Source: Mucilaginibacter sp. PAMB04168 (lineage in GTDB: Bacteria; Bacteroidota; Bacteroidia; Sphingobacteriales; Sphingobacteriaceae). Taken from it: a DNA stretch of 64,000 nucleotides. A program made the position numbers and the translations under genes. The DNA is taken from contig NZ_CP155079.2 in assembly GCF_039634365.2 (NCBI RefSeq), forward strand, positions 5,208,001 through 5,272,000, given 5' to 3'. The notes beneath the pieces were generated by a model. The model did no database searches. It was not told the origin of the DNA and saw only the letters and a program-made list of their open reading frames with translations. The number at the start of each line of letters is the position of its first letter. Position 1 is the first letter of the stretch. Below are positions 16,706 to 24,556 of the stretch, in pieces.

Positions 16706-18007
16706 TCAATCAGCAGAGTAGGACACTACCGGGTAGCATCTTTTGAGCTGACCCAGGAAAGAGTCTTTGAAGTCATCAAAGTGCTCCGAAAATATTGTTA
16801 GCTTATTTCCCGCTTCACTCATCCAGGCAAGCACCTCATCATCCTGCAACGAGGCTAAAAGATAATAAAGCTTCTGCTCTTCGTCATACATGAAGAAATC
16901 CGGGTTGTGCTGCAGGCTTAATGTCCTGCCGTTAGCCGTTACCCGTTGGGTGAGCGCATAATGATCAGGATAAGTTTTAAGTACAAAGCTGAGTACCGGT
17001 GCCACAGGCGAAAAGCCGCACCACTTCATACCCGTCTTTTGTGGTAAGTGCCCCAATTGATCGTTCTGGTGCGTATTGTAGCTGTAGACGAATTGCTCTT
17101 TAACTAACAGCGGCACCGCCTCCTGCCATAGGGAAAATAGTTCCTTCCTGATCTTTGGCAGCTTTGCCCTTTGCTGGTCTATTGTGAGTATTCTTAAATC
17201 GCTGACTAAGGCATTTTGCTCCCGGCTGATATGGCCAAGCGTTTGCTGTGCCTCGGTGAGCTCTATTTCTCTCGTATCGCTGTCTGCCTTTACAAACCGG
17301 TTAAAGCGAGTAATCTCTTCACCGGACTTACCTGTTAATCCCATAAACGGTATCAGCACGGGCTGGTGAGAAGTGGAATAGCCACGGTAGCTATAGGCCA
17401 GGCAATAGCCTATAACCGTTTCTCCGCCCGAATATAGCTTCGGCTTTCCATCAACCGGCTCATCCAGCATTATCCGATCCGCGTCCTTGAAACCCAGTCC
17501 CGGCCGGTATAAATTGCCAAAGCGGAGCCGTGGCTCTACGTATATCCGGTCGTTACGGGTCGTTACTTCAAGGAACTTTGCCTGCAACTTCTCGTCTTCA
17601 TCCAGCTGCGGCCAGTAGTACATGCCCAGATCCAAATGCCCATGCAGCCATACGGTTCGGTACAGGACGGTGTAAGCATGCACGCATAGCCGGTAATGTG
17701 TCTCGCCGCAACGGCAGGCCAACTTCAGGTTGTCTAAGCTTACCTTAAGCTGAACCCTGTACTTACTCCGGTCGGGCATTTTTACCAGCACTGTTACGAT
17801 GCCTTGCTCGTAGCTGTAATACTTAACCTTGAGCTGCTTGCTCAGCACCAGTTCCTGATCGCTCAGCGTGCAGTGTTCCTGCAGCAACTGCATGGTCATT
17901 TGCAGCCTGCCGCTATCGAGCGGCAACCGGTAGAAGCCGTCCGCTATAAGGTCGGCCTGTTTATCGGGTTGCGACGTGTTTGTTGTTTGATTCGCTGTCA
18001 TGGGCAT
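16706..18007 (-). CDS. SWIM zinc-finger protein
   Basis: 433 residues from the ATG at 18007 (ATG 18001 is also possible). Near residue 100 is CRCGETHYRLCVHAYTVLYR, the CxCx(n)CxH pattern of SWIM domains, which bind zinc and often contact DNA or partners of helicases and transposases. The remaining ~330 residues are alpha/beta with no motif I know. It is monocistronic-looking between two genes of the mobile element and is probably part of its maintenance or transfer genes. Role unknown. Confidence 0.65.
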   Translation of the reverse strand: MPMTANQTTNTSQPDKQADLIADGFYRLPLDSGRLQMTMQLLQEHCTLSDQELVLSKQLKVKYYSYEQGIVTVLVKMPDRSKYRVQLKVSLDNLKLACRCGETHYRLCVHAYTVLYRTVWLHGHLDLGMYYWPQLDEDEKLQAKFLEVTTRNDRIYVEPRLRFGNLYRPGLGFKDADRIMLDEPVDGKPKLYSGGETVIGYCLAYSYRGYSTSHQPVLIPFMGLTGKSGEEITRFNRFVKADSDTREIELTEAQQTLGHISREQNALVSDLRILTIDQQRAKLPKIRKELFSLWQEAVPLLVKEQFVYSYNTHQNDQLGHLPQKTGMKWCGFSPVAPVLSFVLKTYPDHYALTQRVTANGRTLSLQHNPDFFMYDEEQKLYYLLASLQDDEVLAWMSEAGNKLTIFSEHFDDFKDSFLGQLKRCYPVVSYSAD

Positions 18008-18031
18008 AATGTTTAGCAATTGCTTTGCAGC

Positions 18032-18958
18032 TTAAGCGGACAAACTGGCCGGCAAGGCAGGATTGTAGTTAATAATATTTGGCGCTGCTTCTTCTGCTTT
18101 GACTTTATACAACGTGATTCGTTGCAGGCATAGCGCTTCCACCAGCAGCACGATATCTATGCACCGCTTATGCAGTAGCTCTGCATCTTCTTTCGTCACC
18201 TGCAATTCTGTTTTGTAGCGGGCCTCGGAATAGCACTTGTGGAACAGATTGAACAATCGCCAGTCTTCCTCTGTCTCTCTGGGAAAGATGGCTGACGGCT
18301 CTGGTGAAAAGCATAGCGTCAGCTTAAACAAGCGGTCCAGATTATGCATGTCGGAACGGTAGCCAATGAATATCCTGATCAGGCCGATGCAGGCCTGCTC
18401 AATGGCCTGGTGCATCATAAAGACGGCGTTGTTATAATAGCCTTTCATCATGCAGGCGTTGACGCCTTCCATAAAACCTAAAGCCATTTCATACCGGTGC
18501 TTGTAATGATGTTCCGCCTTTATGTAGGTTTGCATTGTATCGATCTGCGGCAAGTGCAGACCTGCCAAGGATAAAAGCAATCCCTCGGCGTTATGTAGTA
18601 ACGTGCCTGTGCGGTATACTGTGATAAAGAAACGGTTGCCTTTAGTAATGGCATCGCTAACGATCTCTCTGCCATGCACCACAATGGTGATCGCGATGTC
18701 CTTGAAGCAGGAGGTCATCATGGCCTGCACTTCATGTTCGATGCGTGTAGGGTTCGCGGTAACCATGAGTAAGAAGTAATGGTTGGTGTGCTGGGACTTG
18801 CTATCCATAAAGCAACCTGCCGACGAGGCGCTTTGCTGCAAGCTGCCAAAGCAGATGATCTTTTCCGGCTGGTAGCGTTTCACTAACACAGCGGTAATCT
18901 TGTCCAGCTCCTGATAGTTCAGGAAAATAGGGTGTAGATGTTCTGCAGGTGTTTCCAT
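18032..18958 (-). CDS. Nucleotidyltransferase/HEPN-like protein
   Basis: 308 residues from METPAEHLHPIF at 18958; the longer frame upstream overlaps the Xre gene. Residues 20-50 (VKRYQPEKIICFGSLQQSAS) look like the start of a MNT-type nucleotidyltransferase, but the usual GSxxxG...SDxD acidic pair is not there, so catalysis is doubtful. The C-terminal half has HEPN features: a helix ending IEQACIGLIRIFIGYRSDMH then NLDRLFKL, with an R-x3-H. MNT-HEPN pairs act as toxin-antitoxin modules. It lies 19 nt downstream of an Xre gene. Moderate confidence. Confidence 0.55.
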   Translation of the reverse strand: METPAEHLHPIFLNYQELDKITAVLVKRYQPEKIICFGSLQQSASSAGCFMDSKSQHTNHYFLLMVTANPTRIEHEVQAMMTSCFKDIAITIVVHGREIVSDAITKGNRFFITVYRTGTLLHNAEGLLLSLAGLHLPQIDTMQTYIKAEHHYKHRYEMALGFMEGVNACMMKGYYNNAVFMMHQAIEQACIGLIRIFIGYRSDMHNLDRLFKLTLCFSPEPSAIFPRETEEDWRLFNLFHKCYSEARYKTELQVTKEDAELLHKRCIDIVLLVEALCLQRITLYKVKAEEAAPNIINYNPALPASLSA

Positions 18959-18977
18959 AAGTTTCGTTTTTAAGTCA

Positions 18978-19415
18978 TCAAGAGTTAGAGTTATCTTCTT
19001 GCTGCGGGCGGAGGTCTGCGTTAAGCTGCCGCAACACTTCGTTCTCTCTGCGCAACACATGGTTTTCGTGAAGGGCTGCGTTCAGTTCCTCCTGTAACAC
19101 CAGTGCCCTTGTACCCAGGGCGATGAACCGGGCACCCAACTGCGCCGGGACATTTTCCAGATCAGGGCTTGACAATAATTCTAACGCCTCTTTCGCTGCA
19201 TATGCCCTTAACTTTGCACTCTGTTTTTCGCTAACGAGAAAGTAATCGGGCGTGAGATTGAAAAGCTTGGCAGCTTTTAGCGCTATGTCGAGCGGCATCT
19301 GCCGAAGCTCGCATTCGAGTTCGTTATATTCTGTTTCAGACATACCGAGCACCTGGGCCAGCTGTGCTTCAGTAAACCCTTTAGACTTTCGGGCGATATA
19401 TAGAATTTTGTTCAT
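18978..19415 (-). CDS. Xre regulator with coiled-coil tail
   Basis: 145 residues. N-terminal helix-turn-helix (ARKSKGFTEAQLAQVLGMSE then YNELECELRQMP), then a helical tail with heptads of Leu (LQEELNAALHENHVLRREN) that should dimerise. Divergent from the Xre gene at 19535 across a shared operator, and upstream of the MNT/HEPN gene; it may control both directions. Confidence 0.8.
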   Translation of the reverse strand: MNKILYIARKSKGFTEAQLAQVLGMSETEYNELECELRQMPLDIALKAAKLFNLTPDYFLVSEKQSAKLRAYAAKEALELLSSPDLENVPAQLGARFIALGTRALVLQEELNAALHENHVLRRENEVLRQLNADLRPQQEDNSNS

Positions 19416-19454
19416 CTAGCTTGCTCTCCTAGACCCAAAGGAGCAAAAGCACAT

Positions 19455-19513
19455 CGGGATATAAAATCCTGCAAGAGGGATAACTTAGAATACTGGCAGG
19501 ATATTTCATCCCG
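19455..19513. promoter_or_regulatory. Shared operator of the divergent Xre genes
   Basis: CGGGATATAAAATCCTGC (19455-19472) and GCAGGATATTTCATCCCG (19496-19513) are inverted copies, identical in the outer CGGGAT and ATCCTGC. Each arm itself contains GGAT...ATCC. Placed between the two start codons, it suits repression by one or both Xre proteins. Confidence 0.65.
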
Positions 19514-19522
19514 GCAATTTGT

Positions 19523-19530
19523 TATATTTG
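19523..19530 (+). promoter_or_regulatory. -7 box TATATTTG
   Basis: Exact TAnnTTTG match ending 4 nt before the ATG at 19535, so the transcript would begin at or near the start codon. It lies immediately after the right operator arm. Confidence 0.5.
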
Positions 19531-19534
19531 TAGT

Positions 19535-19972
19535 ATGACAACCGACAGACCAACTAAAGTACACCAGGGCCGTAACGTAAAACGTTTCCGGGAAATGCTG
19601 GGCTTAAAGCAGGAAGCGTTAGCAGCTGAGTTGGGTGAGGACTGGAACCAGAAAAGGGTGTCTATGCTCGAAGCTAAAGAAGAAATAGAAGCAGACTTAC
19701 TTAGTCAGGTAGCCAAAGCCTTGAAAGTACCAGAAGCAGCTATCCAAAACTTTGATGAGCAGGCCGCTGTAAATTATTTTAATACATTTAACGACAATAG
19801 TATTAACCAAGGCGCGGTTGGTTCAAATAACTTTAGCTGTAATTTTAACCCTATCGACAAAATAGTTGAGTTGTTTGAAGAAAACAAAAAGCTCTATATT
19901 GAAAAGTTAGAGATGCTTGAGCGCCTTTTGCAGGCGGAAAAAGAAAAGAACGAACTGCTTAAAGGCAAGTAA
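19535..19972 (+). CDS. Xre regulator
   Basis: 145 residues. Helix-turn-helix at about 12-60 (VKRFREMLGLKQEALAAELG), then an Asn-rich middle (NTFNDNSINQGAVGSNNF) and a C-terminal coiled coil rich in Glu and Lys. The Asn-rich segment followed by a coiled coil recurs in regulators of Bacteroidota mobile elements, as I recall. Divergent from the other Xre gene. Its stop abuts, without a spare base, the stop of the convergent gene at 19973. Confidence 0.78.
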   Translation: MTTDRPTKVHQGRNVKRFREMLGLKQEALAAELGEDWNQKRVSMLEAKEEIEADLLSQVAKALKVPEAAIQNFDEQAAVNYFNTFNDNSINQGAVGSNNFSCNFNPIDKIVELFEENKKLYIEKLEMLERLLQAEKEKNELLKGK

Positions 19973-20224
19973 TTATCTGTTCAGGCTGTCCCATGGCGGA
20001 CGAATATTTTCCGCATCAGGGTTCGGCTTGTATTCTTTCATTAACCGCTGATGTAACCGCAGCTCGACAAGCTCTACAGTGACGAAATCAGGACCGCCGA
20101 GTTCCCGGTCTTCCAGCGAGCGAAACCATAGGTTCAGCTCCTGATATTCCTCTTTCGACATCATTCCCATCATCCATCTTTGTGTTAGCTCGACTAATCG
20201 CTGGTTTTGCGCTGCCTGGTTCAT
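19973..20224 (-). CDS. Small hypothetical protein of the mobile element
   Basis: 83 residues from MNQAAQNQRLVELTQRWMMG at 20224; the longer frame upstream has no Bacteroidota-like start and runs into the RRM gene. Helical, acidic C-terminus, no known domain. The N-terminal part loosely resembles the first helices of FecR-type anti-sigma factors (LVELTQRWMMGMMSKEEYQE), but it lacks the rest. Role unknown. Confidence 0.45.
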   Translation of the reverse strand: MNQAAQNQRLVELTQRWMMGMMSKEEYQELNLWFRSLEDRELGGPDFVTVELVELRLHQRLMKEYKPNPDAENIRPPWDSLNR

Positions 20225-20327
20225 TTTATATTCGGGTTGATTGTTTACGAAGGTAGGATAAAGTATCCATAGGCGCAGCTGGCTGTTCTGCTTTCCTCTT
20301 TTTACCTTTGACTTTACTTGATCACCT

Positions 20328-20684
20328 ATGGTTAAACTTTTTGTTGGCGGCTTTCCACTAGAGATGACGGAAATGGAGCTGGCGCAACTGATCGGCCCGC
20401 ATGGCACCATCAGCACTATTAAGATAGTCCGCGACCGCAAAACACGTATCTGCAAAGGCTACGCCTTCGTTGAGATGGCGACTGAAGAAGACGCGCGCAA
20501 TGCCGTTGCCGCACTGCACGGCGAGCCCCTGGGCGAGCGTACCCTGACCATTAACTTTGCCGATGAGAAGAAAGACCCGGTACCTGTTAGCCGCGCACGC
20601 TTGCTTGAGCGCCGATACACGCCTGCACAGCCACGCGACTCGTCCACAACAGAGCGGCCAAAGCGTCCCCGTAAGCGCCTGTAG
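20328..20684 (+). CDS. RRM-type RNA-binding protein
   Basis: 118 residues. One RNA recognition motif fills residues 1-78: RNP2 LFVGGF at 4-9 and RNP1 KGYAFVEM near 44. A basic tail (ERPKRPRKRL) follows. Single-RRM proteins like this are usual in cyanobacteria and Bacteroidota chromosomes and bind RNA, sometimes in cold or stress. Finding one among mobilisation genes is unusual. It ends 12 nt from the convergent relaxase stop. Confidence 0.85.
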   Translation: MVKLFVGGFPLEMTEMELAQLIGPHGTISTIKIVRDRKTRICKGYAFVEMATEEDARNAVAALHGEPLGERTLTINFADEKKDPVPVSRARLLERRYTPAQPRDSSTTERPKRPRKRL

Positions 20685-20696
20685 TTCCCGTTCGCA

Positions 20697-21929
20697 TCAG
20701 GACGGTGATGGTCGCAGCCGCTTTTTCTTTTTAGGTTTCTTTTCAAACGCTTTCAATGCGCCCTGATCCACAGCACCAGCATCGTGATCAGCGCCGAGCA
20801 GCACCCGACCAGGATCGAAATGAGGTAAAGCCGGATGAGCCACCTGCTGCCTGCCTTGTTCTGCTCGCTGATCGCCTTCGCCCGCTGTTCCAGCTCCGCC
20901 AGTTCCCTGCTTAGCCTTGCCGTTTTCATCTCCAGCTCGTCCATGGCCAGGCTCAGTCCCCGTACGTGCAAGCGCAATTCGTTCCCGTAAGTTTCCTGCG
21001 CCTTGTACTGCATCGTCTGCAGCTGTCGGAACAGCTTTTTGATCTCGTCCTCCGCTGAGGGCTGAGGCGGTTCCTGGTGCTCCGGTTGTGGTACCTGCGG
21101 ACTGTTCTTCTGCTCTTCGCTCAGCGGGTGCTCTAACCCGGTCGTTGCTCTGGCGAATTGTTTGGCGATCTCGTTCTGGTTCATAACTGATTGCTTGTCT
21201 AACGGCCTGCCACTTGTAGGCCTGGCCCAGATGTGCACCTTTAAATTGCAGCCCCTCGTACCCGTAAGAGATACCACTGACAAAGCCGGTAGATGCCTGG
21301 TTGAACAGCACGTCGATGCCTTTGCTTTCCAATAGTTGAATGAAATGCTCCGTCGTCGGCTTCTTATTTAAAACGTCTTTGATGATGACCTGCAATTTGA
21401 GCTTGGCAGACGGTTCATTTTTTCTTTTCATCATCTCCAGTTCGTCCTTGGTCATGGCCCGTTCCTGCGCCTGCTTGCTGCTCTGCACCTGGATCAAACC
21501 GTGCTTCTTTTCCAGCTTTCTCAGCACCTGCTCGGTGCGCTGATAGTCCCTGCTGTCAGATACTACACTACCATCATAACCGATGCGGTTCACCAGCAGA
21601 TGCACGTGCGGATGACCGGCATCAAAGTGGCGGAACAGGAGGTATTGATGCTGGTCAAAACCCATGGCTTCGAGATATTCCATGGCAATCGCTTTAAGCT
21701 TTTCATCCGCCAGGTTTTCCTCTGGCGGAAAGTTCAGCGAGGTATGGTAAAAGTATTTCTGCAGGTTTGGCCGCAACGCTTTTACCATCGCCACTTCTTG
21801 CATGATCTGCTGCTCCTTTAAGCTCACAAACGTGCTGTCCAAAACGGTCGCCTGTTGTTTTTCTACCTTCTGCAAATTGTAGCGCAAGGCACCCTTAAAA
21901 CCTTTGCCTTTCACCAGGTCTGCAGTCAT
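20697..21929 (-). CDS. Relaxase / mobilisation nuclease
   Basis: 410 residues. The first ~240 form a relaxase: candidate Tyr in YFYHTSLNFPPEE near residue 61, and the metal-binding HPHVHLLVNRIGYDG near 109. It would nick oriT and carry the strand in transfer. The last ~165 residues are low-complexity, rich in Gly, Ala, Glu and Arg, and end in KKPKKKKRLRPSPS. That tail is read through the same DNA as a second gene (20753-21184). Start overlaps the MobC stop (ATGA). Confidence 0.85.
   Translation of the reverse strand: MTADLVKGKGFKGALRYNLQKVEKQQATVLDSTFVSLKEQQIMQEVAMVKALRPNLQKYFYHTSLNFPPEENLADEKLKAIAMEYLEAMGFDQHQYLLFRHFDAGHPHVHLLVNRIGYDGSVVSDSRDYQRTEQVLRKLEKKHGLIQVQSSKQAQERAMTKDELEMMKRKNEPSAKLKLQVIIKDVLNKKPTTEHFIQLLESKGIDVLFNQASTGFVSGISYGYEGLQFKGAHLGQAYKWQAVRQAISYEPERDRQTIRQSNDRVRAPAERRAEEQSAGTTTGAPGTASALSGGRDQKAVPTAADDAVQGAGNLRERIALARTGTEPGHGRAGDENGKAKQGTGGAGTAGEGDQRAEQGRQQVAHPALPHFDPGRVLLGADHDAGAVDQGALKAFEKKPKKKKRLRPSPS
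20753..21184 (-). CDS. MobB-like membrane protein nested in the relaxase gene
   Basis: 143 residues from MNQNEIAKQFARATTGLEHP at 21184, in a different frame and wholly inside the relaxase gene. It has a long coiled coil (about residues 45-105, with LAMDELEMKTARLSRELAEL) and a C-terminal membrane helix WLIRLYLISILVGCCSALIT. The protein looks far more natural than the relaxase tail it overlaps. In plasmid RSF1010 mobB lies inside mobA in the same manner and its membrane helix aids transfer; that is the model here. Confidence 0.65.
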   Translation of the reverse strand: MNQNEIAKQFARATTGLEHPLSEEQKNSPQVPQPEHQEPPQPSAEDEIKKLFRQLQTMQYKAQETYGNELRLHVRGLSLAMDELEMKTARLSRELAELEQRAKAISEQNKAGSRWLIRLYLISILVGCCSALITMLVLWIRAH

Positions 21930-22261
21930 GATAGTAAGCGTTTAATGATCTCCCGTTGAATCGTTAAAAGCTCCGTTAAAACCGGCTCCGGAATAGCTGC
22001 CAACTGATGACTGTTAACTTGTCTGACCGCCTGGTTCAGGTTCACGCCGATACGGTGCAGCTCGCGGTACAAAGCAGCTTCAATGGGTGACTGTTTGAGG
22101 GGCGGGAACCTGCCGGTAAATACCTTCTGCCGAATCCAGTTGGCGGGTGTTAGCCCTGACGCTTCGGCGTAAGTAATTACCTTCAGGTTCTCCTCTAAGG
22201 TCAAACGGATGTTGACCTGTACCTGTCTGCGCTGCTCTTCCTGTAATGCGGGTCTTGCCAT
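21926..22261 (-). CDS. MobC-like relaxosome protein
   Basis: 111 residues from MARPALQEEQRRQVQ at 22261. A ribbon-helix-helix-like start (VNIRLTLEENLKVITYAEAS) and the MobC signature helices (LHRIGVNLNQAVRQVN near residue 70) fit the accessory DNA-binding proteins that open oriT for the relaxase. It sits right before the relaxase with an ATGA overlap; the inverted repeat just upstream is a likely oriT. Confidence 0.8.
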   Translation of the reverse strand: MARPALQEEQRRQVQVNIRLTLEENLKVITYAEASGLTPANWIRQKVFTGRFPPLKQSPIEAALYRELHRIGVNLNQAVRQVNSHQLAAIPEPVLTELLTIQREIIKRLLS

Positions 22262-22327
22262 GATCGGATAGGTTTTAAACGAAGTGCAAAAGCTTAAATA
22301 AGCCAAGCTCATCAAAGGCGCTCCGCA

Positions 22328-22369
22328 GGAGCAAGCACGTTTAAGCGTAGCGAAAACATTGCTTGCTCC
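22328..22369. repeat. Candidate oriT inverted repeat
   Basis: GGAGCAAGCA (22328-22337) and TGCTTGCTCC (22360-22369) are perfect inverted copies around a 22-nt loop, with a smaller hairpin GCTCCgcaGGAGC overlapping on the left. It lies upstream of mobC and the relaxase, where oriT is usually found in such elements. The nick site itself cannot be read. Confidence 0.45.
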
Positions 22370-22431
22370 TTAACGCGGAAAGCATAAAGAGCCGGTATCT
22401 TCAAAGCTGCTGCATTCTAAAGATGACTTGC

Positions 22432-22728
22432 TTACTTACTGCTTTTACGCTTAGTAGTGCGCTCTTCCAACGGCTGGCCCTCCAACACTTTTAAGATGTC
22501 TTCCTGCTTGTAGTACAGGATACCGCCGATCTTGGTAAACCTTAACGTGCCGTTTACCCGCAGGTTTTGTAGGGTGCCCGGTGAGATCTTCAGTAAGTTT
22601 CTGACCTGGTAGCTTTTGAGCCATTTGGGCTGGTCTGGGGCTGGCATTCTGCTGCCTTGTTTGAGTTCTTCGAACAGCTCTTTTTTAAACTGTTCCAGGT
22701 CTTGTCTGGTAATCAATTCCACGTTCAC
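22432..22728 (-). CDS. HTH excisionase-like DNA-binding protein
   Basis: 98 residues with the same plan as the protein at 16372: WLKSYQVRNLLKISPGTLQN then LRFTKIGGILYYKQEDI. Helix-turn-helix_17 domain; probably an accessory factor for transfer or excision. It precedes mobC on the same strand, with oriT-like DNA between. Confidence 0.78.
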   Translation of the reverse strand: MNVELITRQDLEQFKKELFEELKQGSRMPAPDQPKWLKSYQVRNLLKISPGTLQNLRVNGTLRFTKIGGILYYKQEDILKVLEGQPLEERTTKRKSSK

Positions 22729-22779
22729 TTTTCCGTTCTCCTTCCATTGATTGGTAACTGCTAATACTTACTTGCAGGG

Positions 22780-22800
22780 CAGGTAACCGCTACGGTTAAC
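22780..22800. repeat. GGTAACCG inverted pair
   Basis: CAGGTAACCG followed by CTA and CGGTTAAC forms a near-palindrome. CAGGTAACCG recurs twice at 34108-34129 next to the second recombinase, hinting at binding sites for the same protein. Confidence 0.35.
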
Positions 22801-22996
22801 GCCTCTGCTTATCAAAAATAAGAGCGCTGGAACAAAGAAACGAACCCCGCTATTTTTTGATGAGGATGCAGTTGTTTATAATTATATTAGGAAGTAAAAT
22901 TTACTTAACCTCAAACCTGAATTACAGCTTAATGAATATTTCTTACAAACAAGACTCAAAAACCAATCTCGTGAAAAGCTGATTGGGCATGCTATC

Positions 22997-24556
22997 TTGT
23001 CTCTGACTACTGGACGGGAGAAAAGCTTTTTAGTATCTAAACATCACTTTGAAAAGATAACTGATCATTTCAATACGATGTTCAGCCAGGCGCTTGGTGC
23101 AAAACACTATGCGACCTTGCAGCAATATCATTGGTTATTTCATAATGAAAAGGCGGATTGGCTAAACTTCTATGACGCCACGTGCAAGCCAAAGAATGCG
23201 GCAGAATTGAAGGTCCTTTACTTATCCGGGCCGGAGCCCTTGAACGATATTGAAGTATTGGTGAAATATGGCATCCGCCTGGAGAATATTTGGGCGATCG
23301 AGGCAGATAACAAAACGTATGACCAAGCTCTGGCTTCCCTAATTCAAGCAGGCGTTCACATCAAGTTGCACCGGGGTAAATTGGATGAGTTCTTTGAACT
23401 GGTTAATCATGAGTTCGACATTATCTATTATGATGCGTGTTCGCCAGTCATTTCGTCTAACGGATCACCGCTGGAAGTATTAAAACAGATCTTTGCCAAA
23501 AAGCGAATGACTGGACTGTCAGCCCTGATCACCAACTTTGCCGAACCTGGAGACCAATACAACTGGGGCGATGTGCTGGGCTGCTGGTTTGCTACCAAAG
23601 ATACCTATGAGGTGCCGGAAACGGACAATGAGTTAGGCATGGAGGTTTTCAGAAAGATCGAGCACTTTGATTATTACAGCAAGTATATTGGTGAACATCT
23701 GCATGAATACTATGACGCTTTCTTAAACCACTTCATTCCGGCTTTCGCGGCAGAGCTGATTCCGATGTGGCAAACGCTTTCTCTGGGATCGCTATCTAAT
23801 CGGTATTTACTTAATGAGCAGGAACTGTTTAAAAAGCTGAATGCTATCCGGAACCACGAGGTCAAAGTTGATATAGAGAATGACGACTGGATATTTGATG
23901 TGCCGCACTTCGCTTTGGCTGTTGATGCTTATCCTTTGCTCAACTGGGCAAGTCTGATACGGGAAAAGTTTCCCAGTGATCATCTGCTGAACCGATTTTT
24001 GAACGAACAAAACAGGAAGGTCAGTATAGAAGATGCTTTATATGTCGGCTCTTTGCTCAAGCGCTTTGAGGAAACGAACGGCGGCTTTAAGACTTTTATC
24101 CTGGAGATTTGCAACGAACGGTTAAGTCGGGTCTTGCAAAACATCGACTTCTTTGACCGGGATCTACATTTGACTTGTGATATACCCATGAAGAACTTGC
24201 TGGTGGAAATTCTGTTTGGCATCTATGGTTACCCATACATTGCACATGCAGGCCGGTCACTGTCTTTAAAGTATAAGGCTAAGGAGACAACCATGTTTTC
24301 AAACGTCTTTATCTTTGATCAATGTCGGTACCTGTATGATTATCTCCCTACACCAGAGCTGTGGGAAAGCTTTTTCAAGAATGTAGCGCAGCAAACAATC
24401 ATCCGGGCAAATATGGACGAGATCCGCCGGAATCATTTGGCGTTAAACAGCTCCTTATTTAAGTGGAGCTTTATTGAAGGAATTTGTGCCGAGTTCGGCC
24501 AAGCGGATCTGAGAGAAAGAGAAGATTTGAACGGTAGTTTGGATGCTGACGAGTAA
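22997..24556 (+). CDS. Methyltransferase-like protein, start unclear
   Basis: 519 residues from a TTG at 22997. Residues 70-150 have the order of a class I SAM methyltransferase: strand-loop VLYLSGPEPLNDIEVL (motif I position), acidic IWAIEADNKTY (motif II), IKLHRGKLDEFF (III) and FDIIYYDACSPV (IV). The glycine loop is not classical, so the activity is uncertain. The C-terminal ~300 residues are unknown. The frame is open and protein-like upstream to 22898 but has no ATG there; an ATG at 22866 lies in another frame. It heads the defence island, on the opposite strand to Shedu. Confidence 0.55.
   Translation: MSLTTGREKSFLVSKHHFEKITDHFNTMFSQALGAKHYATLQQYHWLFHNEKADWLNFYDATCKPKNAAELKVLYLSGPEPLNDIEVLVKYGIRLENIWAIEADNKTYDQALASLIQAGVHIKLHRGKLDEFFELVNHEFDIIYYDACSPVISSNGSPLEVLKQIFAKKRMTGLSALITNFAEPGDQYNWGDVLGCWFATKDTYEVPETDNELGMEVFRKIEHFDYYSKYIGEHLHEYYDAFLNHFIPAFAAELIPMWQTLSLGSLSNRYLLNEQELFKKLNAIRNHEVKVDIENDDWIFDVPHFALAVDAYPLLNWASLIREKFPSDHLLNRFLNEQNRKVSIEDALYVGSLLKRFEETNGGFKTFILEICNERLSRVLQNIDFFDRDLHLTCDIPMKNLLVEILFGIYGYPYIAHAGRSLSLKYKAKETTMFSNVFIFDQCRYLYDYLPTPELWESFFKNVAQQTIIRANMDEIRRNHLALNSSLFKWSFIEGICAEFGQADLREREDLNGSLDADE

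Noticed and set aside
23008..23016. TGGACGGGA shared with the T-arm region of tRNA-Asp as an att duplicate
   Set aside because: Only nine bases match and the flanks differ, so chance is likely.
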